A DNA stretch of 64,000 nt from Sipunculus nudus (taxonomy: Eukaryota > Annelida > Sipuncula > Golfingiida > Sipunculidae). Shown piece by piece: positions 11,211-20,319 of the stretch. The position numbers and the translations under genes were made by a program. The DNA lies in the NCBI GenBank assembly GCA_026874595.1, contig CM049307.1, forward strand, positions 79,646,643 to 79,710,642, read 5' to 3'. The notes beneath the pieces are model-generated. The model did not search any database and was not told where the DNA came from. It saw only the letters and a program-made list of their open reading frames with translations. Position 1 is the stretch's first letter; every line of letters starts with the position of its first letter.

Positions 11211-12030
11211 GGAGAATTGAAACATATATTTACATGTTTTACAAAATAAGGCGCCAAGGCTCCACTGTTAAACTGTTAAGATGTTAACTTCCATCAAATA
11301 GCAGAATATAAAATAGAAAAGCAGAATGGAGGTATAAATTGTGCATGCAGCTAACAAAATGTGACATACTCTGCATAAAATTAAAAAGTCAAAGTCAATT
11401 GGAATGACATGTTAAATGAAAGTTCGTACACGATTTTCTATAAGTGGTACCCACTAGCTATGTCCCTATATTGCACTTATTTCCACATAATAATTAATTT
11501 GTTCAAGGGGAGTAAAAATAGCCAAGTCTTGCAATTGTGTCCACCGCAGTTCTGGGAAAGTGGCTGAACCCATTAGTTTCAAACTTTCCATAATGGTAGC
11601 ATAATATATAGGAGTGATAATATATAGGTGTGATAGTTAATCTTCAACATCACTCTGTGACTATAGTCATTAATATATTTGTATATCAATGTTTCAGAAT
11701 GACCTGGACCGAGTAAAACACACATGGAACACACACAAAATGAGAGTCAATAAAACGATAAACCATCCAGGAGGACGTCCACTGCTGTTCTATTCTCTTC
11801 CTGAATTGTACGGCATGCAAGACCAGATAATTGAAGTAAACTTGGACGAGGTTTATGAATGTGAAGCTGAATGTGTATACAAAGGACAGTATCCGTGTGA
11901 CAGCGACATTTTTGAGATATCGTGTATCCTGATGGACGAAAATGACTGGCAAGTTCCAAAAAGTGGATACGAGGCGGCACAACTATATATAAAACTCATA
12001 AATCAATTACACAATGACCTTGGTATGTGA
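10257..12030 (+). CDS. IS3-OrfB-like DDE integrase/transposase, spliced
   Basis: Transposase of the enclosing element. Exon 1 (10,257-11,087) encodes 277 residues. Residues about 15-50 look like a helix-turn-helix (FTQKEILLCLA ... RNLRRLLNKQGLYRR). Residues 73-105 (YGYRWMHQRCLQQGYVV, then TVRILQQ) match the HTH_21 segment of bacterial IS3 OrfB. The rve-type core carries D131 (WHMDGYD), D190 (RADMGTEN) and E231 (NQRIEAWW), a DD(40)E arrangement. Exon 1 ends CTTCAG|GTCAAT and exon 2 starts after TGTTTCAG at 11,698 in the same phase, restoring the family tail NDLDRVKHTWNTHK ... PLLFYSLPELYG. If the stop at 12,028-12,030 is used, the protein has 387 residues. However, TTG|GTATGT at 12,023 is a strong donor, so a third exon is possible. 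The intron holds a (TA)n run. Upstream in-frame codons in the GC-rich array are not family-like, so the ATG at 10,257 is preferred. Confidence 0.85.
11164..11210. repeat. (TA)n microsatellite in integrase intron
   Basis: Uninterrupted TA run inside the intron at 11,088-11,697. Confidence 0.98.
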
Positions 12031-13531
12031 AAAGCGGAAATTCAATGCGTGGTCATTCTAATTTTACCGTCAAATAAATCATAAACTTGGTTCCTCCCTG
12101 TGTGTTTACCGTTAATTGATTTTTAAAGGAGGAAAATAATATATTGCATTATTGATAATATAACAGTATATCTGGATTCACGAGTCTCACAGATTGCTTA
12201 TCTGGCTAGCTTTCTTATTTTGATCAAACTAAAAATGTTAATGACTCTACAAAGAGCAACACGCTGAATCAAATCGTTTACTGTAGATGTATAAAAGAAC
12301 AATATAAACTTAATCTGATCAAAGTGCATTAAGAATAAAACGTATTTAGCTCTTTTCTTGATTCGACAATTTTTCCATTTGTGTGTCTGTTATCATTTTT
12401 CTTATTTATACTCGTCGATTTAAGGTAGCGTGAGAGATGTATTAAGATATATTAAGTAGGTCAGAGGATGTGTCCTATAAAATTATCAAGACGTATCATA
12501 ACATGTTGTTTCATGATCATATAATATTAGGAAAAAAGAGCATACGGCTTTTAGCTCGTCTGGTTCGAAGGACCAATGAGCTTTCAGTATGAGTGGCATC
12601 TGGCGTAGTCCGTCTGTATGTCTGTTAAATTTTGGTATTTTCTTCTCCCAAAATGCTACCTGAGGAATGGTTTCATATTATGTGTGTAAAATTAAACCAT
12701 CACCACTACCGCATTGATATCTGAGTGTTGTTTTAACAAGAGTGTATGGTTAACGGGGGCTCGATTAGTGTTTGTGGAATTTAGTGATGCGGGTTGGACG
12801 GCCAAACCTTGCGAATTTGGAGGTGATGGTTTGTGTATATATTGTGTTTGAATGTTGAAGTGGAGTGGTTTCAGTATTGCTTGGTGATGGGGTGATATGG
12901 CAGGCAGCAAATTCCCCAAGTCTTCCCCATTATCGGTAATGATGCAAAGTTAACAATTAACAGGAAGCGACTAGAATCTTATCTCGTGAAAATGACCGGA
13001 AATACTCCATGGTAAGTATATAGCCAATTTATTGATAACCAGTGCCGCATCACGGAATGGATTTACATCATACATGTTATAAAAACAGTCTCTTGTGATA
13101 GCATAGTTATTACTTATACATAACATATTCATGTGGATTGACAAACCAACAATGATGACAACCCTATCTTCGCATAGTAACAGCCTGATCTATTGATCCT
13201 TACGTGATTGATTCTATGAAAAACGAGCAACAAATTATCATTTATATTCGAAACTCTTATTGTAAAGTGATGCATGCTTTGCATTTATTAATCTTTGTAA
13301 GTCCTCTTTAAAATGATCATGGGGCGTAAGATGGGGCGTAAATCTTGTATCCAAATGGTCATGCGAAAGGTTTTCCTTATGATTAGTCCATAACTATAAC
13401 ATGAAATAAAAATGAAATTCTAGCACCACCACCCCCCCCCCCCCCACCCCATACGGTAAACTAAGATAAGCATTAAACATAACAACAATATCATTCAATT
13501 ACAACCTTTCAGACTCCTTGAAATTTTGTAG
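12031..13531. other. Non-coding stretch between integrase exon 2 and candidate exon 3
   Basis: AT-rich. At about 12,550-12,620, TTTTAGCTCGTCTGGTTCGA followed by GTAGTCCGTCTG resembles the end of a mollusc-type dispersed repeat. A poly-C run lies at about 13,431-13,445. No convincing gene is seen; the minus open frame at 12,692-12,919 shows no domain. Confidence 0.45.
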
Positions 13532-13633
13532 AGAGCGTACATGAGCGAGTAGGTCTATCTCTTGAACCATACATTGATGAATTAGACACTAATCGTGTTA
13601 ATGCTCTCTCAAGTTATAGAGTTGCTACTATTG
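13532..13633 (+). other. Candidate third exon of the integrase gene
   Basis: A 102-bp open stretch is bounded by a pyrimidine-rich acceptor (AAATTTTGTAG) and a consensus donor (TTG|GTAAGT). Joined in phase to the GTATGT donor at 12,023, it gives ESVHERVGLSLEPYIDELD, then TNRVNALSSYRVATI, with no stop. I do not recognise the sequence as part of the integrase family and no terminal exon was found before the convergent HECT gene, so this is only a splice-signal-based suggestion. Confidence 0.3.
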
Positions 13634-13820
13634 GTAAGTCTGCTACACATTAAAGCACGGCAAATGAGGCTCAAATGCCAGATATATATCTAATGTGTAT
13701 TATATTTTATGCAAATGATGTCCGACATGATTAGTCTCTAACAATTACAAGAAATACAGCTTATTTCTATTAATCAGATCATAACAGGATTTCCCATAAA
13801 CCAGTAGGCCTATCACAAGT

Positions 13821-16800
13821 TCAGTCAATGTCAAACTTCCCAGAATGGCCTGCGAGAACATTCAAAAACTCATGCCTGAACTCTGGAAAAGAGGAGTAAG
13901 TACTTGAAAGCTCCAACATGGGCGTACAGGTGCGGGCAATTGGTGCTCTTGCTAAGCCCCGTGCTTTGTTGAATGAGATACTGATCTTCTCTACGCAAAT
14001 GACCCGCGCTCCAGTAACAAAATGCAGAAAATTGACCAGAATATCAGGGGCAAAACCTCTTATGAGCTGTTTCACATATCCAAACACTCTGTTTTCTTCA
14101 ACATCTGCAGGCGATGCCTGTAAAAGCTTCAGTACCTTTCGACATGATGGTTGTTTGGATTCATAAAGATCCAACAGACTTTTCGGATTAGGCAAATTTG
14201 GCAACAAAGCCCCTCTTACAATTGTTGCCATGGCATCGAGAGCATACTTGCTTTGCTGTATCAGTTCAGCCTGAGCGATTTGATTGAGAACTACCTTGAC
14301 ATGATCACCTGTAGGTACAGTATGGCAATCCATACGTGCCAACAAATCCTCGAAGTCTTCCTGATCGTCTTCGTCAACCAGGTTACTATCTAAAGCTTTC
14401 TTAATGACTACCCTCTCTGGTTCCGTTACATAAAGTAGAAAAGATTCCATTAGGAGATCCGTTGATACTTCATGTTCCCCAAACAACATGGCTACCAAAA
14501 AGGCCCTAGAAATCTGTATGGGAAACACTCCGTGATCAAAAAAACCCTTCACGAGAATGCGTCCAACAGCCTCCCATTCACCAAACTGTAAATGAGGCAT
14601 TATGGCTGGCACCCTCTCTTCCTCTCCCTTTGCAGACGAACTCAGGAACTGGTCCCAACAGCAGGTATATGCATCTCTTGAGACCCCATACACATCTACA
14701 CCTCTTTCATTCACAAATGTAAACGTAAGAGGAGTATCTAGTATGTTTGGGTCCATGAATCTGGTGATGATGTCATGCTGAAGCATGACTCTACGCACTC
14801 TGATTTCACCTTGAACTCCTTTAGCGACCACAGGCGATAAAGGTCCAGGCTGAAGTTGCTGTACAAATGCAGCCACGGAAACCTGGGGATCTTGCTCGGA
14901 TGAAAACTGATTAATTGGCTGTATGGATGATGGAGGCGGTGTTGGAGACCGTTGCTCGGGTGAAGACCTATTGGATGAGAAAGGAGTCGGGTCCCTTTCT
15001 GTGTCCTGAACGGATATCTTCTGTTCATCAAACGTCAGCGGGAGAGTATCCGATAAGTTAACATTGGAACACATGGGATCCGGTCCAAATGTGACCTCAT
15101 CGTCATTTGTAGGAGCAGAGCAACTTCCATCAATAACAATCTCCTGTTGGACCCAAGGCTCATCTAAATCAGGCAATGATTCAAAAACCGGACATTCACT
15201 TTGAATTTCGTTTGCCCTGGGCGCGCTGGTATTAACCGGTTGTTTGAAATTACAGGGAGATATCTGTATTGGTGACACCTCATGTTCAATAGGTCCCTGT
15301 AGGACATATACTTGGCTTTGGGTGGGCGTGCTTGCTGTACATATTTGGTTTTGGGTGGGCGTGCTTGTTGTAGCCGGGCGAACCACAGTATGAGACACCT
15401 CTGGTCTTGCAAACGTATCTTGTGTGTCTAACTTACAGTCTGTGACCTTTCTGAGAGGAGGGCCGGTTGAGTACAGAAAAAAACGGAGCTTTCCGCTCAT
15501 TTTCACCATGTCACAAAAATCTCCAACTGTTATATTCGGTGATAGTTCTTCCTGGGTAAAATCACGCACTGTAAAGGTACATTCTTCAACCTTTACAGAT
15601 TTACGACAGACCCCTTTTGGAAAGAATAAATTCTTGGCCTCATTTAACAAATCTTCATGGGTGCTGCTCTTGGCAATAGTTGTTTTTCTAGTCCCGCCAC
15701 CATTTGGCCTTCGAACATTAGTACCATTATGATACCACCCAAACTCTATTGTACGTGTTGATTTGGAAGCATTTTGATTTCCAATTAACTTGCTGGCCTT
15801 CGAGGATGTTTTTATTTCATCCTCAGAATGCTCATCACTATCTTCAAAAGAATCATTAGTGTTTAATCTCATTTTCTTTCGAATAGATGCGTAACATTTC
15901 CTCTTTCTTTGCTGTCTTGCACTTTCTTTGTGAAGAGCCTTTTCTTTCTGACAAAAATCCCTTAGAGCCAATCGGTCACCAATGCACAAGAATTTCGCGA
16001 GCTCATCACTGTTTGACCCCAGCTTTGTCACAACATCCACGTCGATCTAAAAATGAAAGAATCACCCACTGAAAATATATATCATGTACATGTACGTTTT
16101 ACATAAAAATACATATTTTTTCTTATAATATTCAGGTTCTACTCTGTTTCTGCTAAACGTGTTGACACCCCTGCCACTAATGAAGGATTTTTCTAAAGCT
16201 GTCAGACAAGCAAGTATTAAGATAGCAGTCGCTCCATTTAATCACGTACAATCAGCATAATCACAAAAATATACAGAACAAAACAGACGGACTCAACGCT
16301 ACTATTAAGTCATATCTTTAACCTGTGCACTTTAGGCCCCTTTTCCATGCGCGCGGAAACGCGCTGAAATAAATCGCGCATGTGTAAATCAGGTATACCT
16401 TTTCCATGCAGGCGGAAATGCGCGAGTTTAAACGCACCAGTGTTAATCATGTGTCCCTTTTCCATGCACGCGGAAACGCGCGCGGGTGAGCCTGCTTGTG
16501 GAGGTCAAGGACGCGAATGCAGTCTGCTTGAGGACGCCCCAGCATAGTCTTATATCATGCATGGCAACAAATCATACTTAACTGCTGTTATGCTTGTCTA
16601 CTTTAATGCATGATTATATATATATTATATAAACATATATATATATGTGCGGCGGGAGTGTTGAATATCTTATTACCGACTGCGGTAGTTAATAATCTTC
16701 TCATATATAACCTATATATGACCCCCGCCCTCCTGTCAATAGTACATGCACTACCGTAATAAAAACTATACGTTCCTGCAAATATAACGAAATTTTAAAT

Positions 16801-18101
16801 GTCTACATGCATGCAGTGAACAGACACATGCTTCACATGATGCCGGGAAGGCTGTGGGACGGGAATACCTTGTGAAAACAGGTCACGCGAAGGAGGGGAT
16901 TCTGCTGAAACGCGCGCGTTTCCGCGCAAATGGAAAAGCTAAATTCAGCGCGATTTTTTCAACGCGCGGAAACGCGCGCGTTTCCGCACGCATGTAAAAG
17001 GGGCCTTACTTCGGATTACAGATTATGTCATTTAAAGATTTTAATGATTTTGAGTTTAACTTTAAATGAGGTTTTATTTTTATTCTGGAAGATGTTTTTT
17101 TATATTAGGGAAAATGAACATGCGGGTCCTTATTATATATGGTAATATATTGCCTGATAGAAGTTGCGGTGGCGTAACAGGGACAATACATATATGCCAC
17201 TTGTTATATAGATAATGAAAGCGACTATGGATTGAACAATAATATTTAATTCTAAAAATCATAAACCAAAAACATATCTCTGACTCATACAATCACTTCT
17301 GATAGCATTCCTGTTTCGCAAGTCTCGTGTATATACACATGTATCCCTCTTTAAAACCTTGTCACTGACTGACTACTTGCTAGCTCCCCCAGGGACCTCT
17401 GACCCCATGCAGTCCTCCAGTATTCCGGCTAACGGGGAATTCTATTTACATGTATCTGCCGCTTATATCTTTGCCCTAAGGCGTAGACAGCAGTCTCGGT
17501 AACAAGTAGCATAGCAGGCCAGTGTAATATATATATTCAGAGTCGCCTATATCCCTGTAACATAGGCCTATGTCTGGCAGAGCCTATTAGGGTTATGAGA
17601 ACAGTGACAAACTTGGCGGGGTTGGGGTAGTCGGAGGAGCTGAAATCTCGTCTCCATCATTTTAAAACCTTATATCCCCACTGAACAGTATAGGTAAATG
17701 CGTATGTTGACGTTGGATCTTGTAAGGTGAAATATTTAAGTTCTACATTGCACAATTCAGGTTTTCTCTTACCCTAAAATCAAGCGTAATTATCCAACGA
17801 TCTCCACATTCAAATAGGTTTAACGTTATTGTACAAACAGTGTAAGCTACAATATTGACTACTATATTATTCAAGTAACACCAAAATATAAAACAAATAA
17901 TAAAGAAGACAACAGAATCATTTAATTGACTGTATCTTTTGACGTCTTGATTGTTTTTCAATTCTATACTTTTTTATAAGAGAGAACATGGTCTTAAAGT
18001 TCCAAAGCAGGCCTGTTTACCTTTTCATTCTTCATCTCTTGTATAACATCTTCTTTCAAGCCTCTTTTTCTTAAAAAAGTATATATTGGATCCTCTGCCA
18101 T
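13821..18101 (-). CDS. HECT-domain E3 ubiquitin ligase (G2E3-like), spliced, carried by the transposon
   Basis: Exon 1 (18,101-18,021) encodes 27 residues, MAEDPIYTFLRKRGLKEDVI then QEMKNEK, ending AAG|GTAAAC. Exon 2 (16,046-13,821) follows TTTTTAG in phase and starts IDVDVVTKL. The junction rebuilds a SAM-like module ending GDRLALRDFCQKE. After a basic stretch (QQRKRK ... RKKMR, residues about 72-87) comes a GGGTRKTT ... LFFPKGVC region (about 124-214) shared with fish and bivalve 'G2/M phase-specific E3 ligase-like' proteins. A Ser/Pro-rich linker and a HECT domain (about 440-768) complete the 768-residue protein. Recognisable HECT parts are FVNERGVDVYGVSRD, WEAVGRILVKG and RTCTPMLEL, with catalytic Cys734 present. 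HECT enzymes pass ubiquitin from an E2 through this Cys to a substrate. Intron 1 (16,047-18,020) contains another inverted-repeat element. No canonical AATAAA was seen downstream. Its role for the transposon is unknown. Confidence 0.85.
16334..17008. mobile_element. GC-rich inverted-repeat element (MITE-like) in the HECT intron
   Basis: The left end reads TAGGCCCCTTTTCCATGCGC then GCGGAAACGCGC. The right end is the inverse, GCGCGTTTCCGCACGCATGT then AAAAGGGGCCTTA. CCTTTTCCATGC.CGCGGAAA-type motifs repeat about three times near the left end, and GCGCGTTTCCGCGC palindromes repeat near the right. It has no open frame of its own. At about 675 bp with complex subterminal repeats it looks non-autonomous. 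Confidence 0.75.
17009..18014. other. Remainder of HECT intron 1
   Basis: AT-rich sequence without a recognised gene. Confidence 0.5.
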
Positions 18102-18195
18102 GTTGAAAACTTCCGCAGCGCTTTCATTCAGCCTTTATGCAACCACTCCCTATACCGCCTAACATCGATCTACGTTCCCGCCAATGTGCACTTTT

Positions 18196-18203
18196 TATTT
18201 ATA
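18196..18203 (-). promoter_or_regulatory. TATA box of the HECT gene
   Basis: TATAAATA on the minus strand lies about 95 bp upstream of the exon 1 ATG, just inside the right-end palindrome array. A start about 30 bp downstream would give a 5' leader of roughly 65 nt. A second copy lies at 19,277-19,284 in the duplication. Confidence 0.55.
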
Positions 18204-18204
18204 C

Positions 18205-18335
18205 CGGGCGAAATAGGATCCGGGCGAAATAGAATTCCGCCCAGGCAGATTAGTATTCCGCCTGGGCGGATTAGTATTCCGCCCGGGCGGACTAGTATTC
18301 CGCCCGGGCGGACTAGTATTCCGCCCGGGCGGATT
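18205..18335. repeat. Subterminal array of CCGCCCGGGCGG palindromes, right end
   Basis: Five consecutive units at a 21-bp pitch (a 12-bp CCGCCCGGGCGG-type core plus a 9-bp spacer ACTAGTATT or ATTAGTATT), with two half-like CCGGGCGAAATAG units before them. Cores decay inward (CCGCCCAGGCAG, CCGCCTGGGCGG). The array is repeated at 19,286-19,416 by the tandem duplication. Confidence 0.9.
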
Positions 18336-18371
18336 ATTTTTTTTTTCAAATATGTCCTATATACGCTTCCG

Positions 18372-18377
18372 CGCACC
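18372..18377. other. Right copy of 6-bp target-site duplication (CGCACC)
   Basis: CGCACC follows CGCTTCCG and continues into GCATCCGTACAAGTGGACAC, the remainder of the interrupted short element. Confidence 0.7.
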
Positions 18378-18409
18378 GCATCCGTACAAGTGGACACGCG
18401 GCTTAACGC
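18378..18409. mobile_element. Right part of the interrupted short element
   Basis: GCATCCGTACAAGTGGACAC then GCGGCTTAA matches the right terminus of the 46.5-kb element. It completes the short element whose left part is at 9,789-9,990. Confidence 0.65.
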
Positions 18410-18574
18410 TTGACTCTTTTGAAACTGCACACATGCACGATTTCATTTTAATTGCACCCGGTGACCTGGCGCCGGGGCACAGTTTGGAAATGTAGCCATT
18501 TTTGCCATCCGCAAAACGGATGAATCGCTCACCGTTCCGTTTCGATGCGGTCCGTTTTTGCGGATACCTATGCG

Positions 18575-18680
18575 GAGCACGTTTACGTACACATGGAAAC
18601 AGTTCATCTTAAAAAGAGGCATACGATTATTTTGCGTACGAGACGTACGAGATTTACGTACATGGAAACACAGCTTACTG
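18575..18680. repeat. Short-element terminus with TTTACGTACATGGAAACACAG
   Basis: TACGTACATGGAAACACAGC then TTAC is the inverse of the TTAAGCTGTGTTTCCATGTA terminus at 9,789. ACACATGGAAACAGTT nearby is a degenerate second copy. These are probably ends of related MITE-like elements nested here. Confidence 0.5.
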
Positions 18681-18746
18681 TAGAAGATACCACCTCCATA
18701 AACTCTTTATATTTTACTTACAAGTACTTTTCTCGAGTAAACAAGA

Positions 18747-18840
18747 CCAGCTGTGACACTGAAATGTACAAGCCGAGTCCGGCGAGTGTTGTTAATTTCA
18801 ATGCCATGGACGGAAAGTACACCCGCACTGGTGTGTGAAA
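18747..18840 (+). repeat. Dispersed repeat 'CAGCTGTGACACTGAAA', copies in the tandem duplication
   Basis: CAGCTGTGACACTGAAATGT, then GTTAATTTCA and GGAAAGTACACC. Related copies are at 19,828-19,921, 26,580-26,710 (minus), 33,575-33,715, 46,850-46,920, 49,980-50,045 and more weakly 59,195-59,265. Confidence 0.7.
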
Positions 18841-19012
18841 TAAAAACCTATGTTAAAGAAAACAATCGTCTGCTGCGACAAATGATGTCTGCAGCTGGCA
18901 GCCATACTGAAGTATCACTCGACCCAGCGATTCTGGACCTAATGCGTTTGCCTCTCTTTAAGGGAGGGTGCAGTTGGAGCAAAAGATAACCCCAGCAGTG
19001 GCTGAAGCAATG
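18836..19012 (+). other. Possible captured exon of unknown gene
   Basis: The frame reads EIKTYVKENNRLLRQMMSAA, then GSHTEVSLDPAILDLMRLPL FK. A one-base shift would continue VQLEQKITPAVAEAM up to ATG|GTATGC, a donor-like site. Codon content looks protein-like, but no family is recognised and the frame changes once. The tandem duplication copies it at 19,917-20,093. Confidence 0.3.
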
Positions 19013-19170
19013 GTATGCAGCAACTTATTTCTTATTTAGATATTTATAAAATACTGCATTCATTATTTTTTTATTCTAAAGAAAACAAGGGACCCATGAG
19101 TCACAGTGCTCAGCTGAAATTGATCATAAAAGTCATAAATAATAGATGTTATCATATAGAGATTAATGTA

Positions 19171-20251
19171 ATCCTCTGCCATGTTGAAAACTTCCGCAGC
19201 GCTTTCATTCAGCCTTTATGCAACCACTCCCTATACCGCCTAACATCGATCTACGTTCCCGCCAATGTGCACTTTTTATTTATACCGGGCGAAATAGGAT
19301 CCGGGCGAAATAGAATTCCGCCCAGGCAGATTAGTATTCCGCCTGGGCGGATTAGTATTCCGCCCGGGCGGACTAGTATTCCGCCCGGGCGGACTAGTAT
19401 TCCGCCCGGGCGGATTATTTTTTTTTTCAAATATGTCCTATATACGCTTCCGCGCACCGCATCCGTACAAGTGGACACGCGGCTTAACGCTTGACTCTTT
19501 TGAAACTGCACACATGCACGATTTCATTTTAATTGCACCCGGTGACCTGGCGCCGGGGCACAGTTTGGAAATGTAGCCATTTTTGCCATCCGCAAAACGG
19601 ATGAATCGCTCACCGTTCCGTTTCGATGCGGTCCGTTTTTGCGGATACCTATGCGGAGCACGTTTACGTACACATGGAAACAGTTCATCTTAAAAAGAGG
19701 CATACGATTATTTTGCGTACGAGACGTACGAGATTTACGTACATGGAAACACAGCTTACTGTAGAAGATACCACCTCCATAAACTCTTTATATTTTACTT
19801 ACAAGTACTTTTCTCGAGTAAACAAGACCAGCTGTGACACTGAAATGTACAAGCCGAGTCCGGCGAGTGTTGTTAATTTCAATGCCATGGACGGAAAGTA
19901 CACCCGCACTGGTGTGTGAAATAAAAACCTATGTTAAAGAAAACAATCGTCTGCTGCGACAAATGATGTCTGCAGCTGGCAGCCATACTGAAGTATCACT
20001 CGACCCAGCGATTCTGGACCTAATGCGTTTGCCTCTCTTTAAGGGAGGGTGCAGTTGGAGCAAAAGATAACCCCAGCAGTGGCTGAAGCAATGGTATGCA
20101 GCAACTTATTTCTTATTTAGATATTTATAAAATACTGCATTCATTATTTTTTTATTCTAAAGAAAACAAGGGACCCATGAGTCACAGTGCTCAGCTGAAA
20201 TTGATCATAAAAGTCATAAATAATAGATGTTATCATATAGAGATTAATGTA
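19171..20251. repeat. 1,081-bp tandem duplication, unit 2
   Basis: Copy of 18,090-19,170. Only the first few codons of HECT exon 1 are included, after which the reading diverges, so this copy has a promoter and ATG but no ligase exon. Confidence 0.93.
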
Positions 20252-20319
20252 ATCAAAAGCGAATATTAGTTTAAATGTATCTGTTACATATTTGATGGTT
20301 TAGAAATTCAGGTTTCCAA

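Larger units (their letters stand above)
9991..18371. mobile_element. Two-gene DNA transposon, IS3EU-like, carrying integrase and HECT ligase
   Basis: The left end reads TACGGAAGCGTATATAGGAC, then AT, a poly-A run and TAATCCGCCCGGGCGG. The right end is its reverse complement, apart from four bases after AGGACAT, poly-A length and loss of the terminal TA. The inverted repeats are about 70 bp (9,991-10,062 and 18,300-18,371). A 6-bp direct repeat, CGCACC, flanks the element. Inside are two convergent genes: an IS3-OrfB-like DDE integrase (+) and a HECT ligase (-). From memory, eukaryotic IS3EU transposons have 6-bp duplications and ends starting TAY, which the left end fits. The family name is inference; the boundaries are seen. 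Both reading frames are open, so the copy may be young. Confidence 0.75.
18090..19170. repeat. 1,081-bp tandem duplication, unit 1
   Basis: From ATCCTCTGCCATG to GATTAATGTA, this unit is followed directly by a second copy with no difference seen by eye (offset exactly 1,081). It contains the first codons and promoter of the HECT gene, the right end of the transposon, and flanking short-element sequence. ATC is shared at the junctions, a possible microhomology. Confidence 0.93.

Noticed and set aside
14738-15732. Secondary frames within the HECT exon, both strands
   Set aside because: They are shadows of the real ligase frame, which has clear domain content.
18170-18430. Arg-Pro-Gly-Gly repeat 'proteins' on both strands (also 19,251-19,511)
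   Set aside because: They arise from the 21-bp palindromic array and are duplicated with it; there is no independent support.
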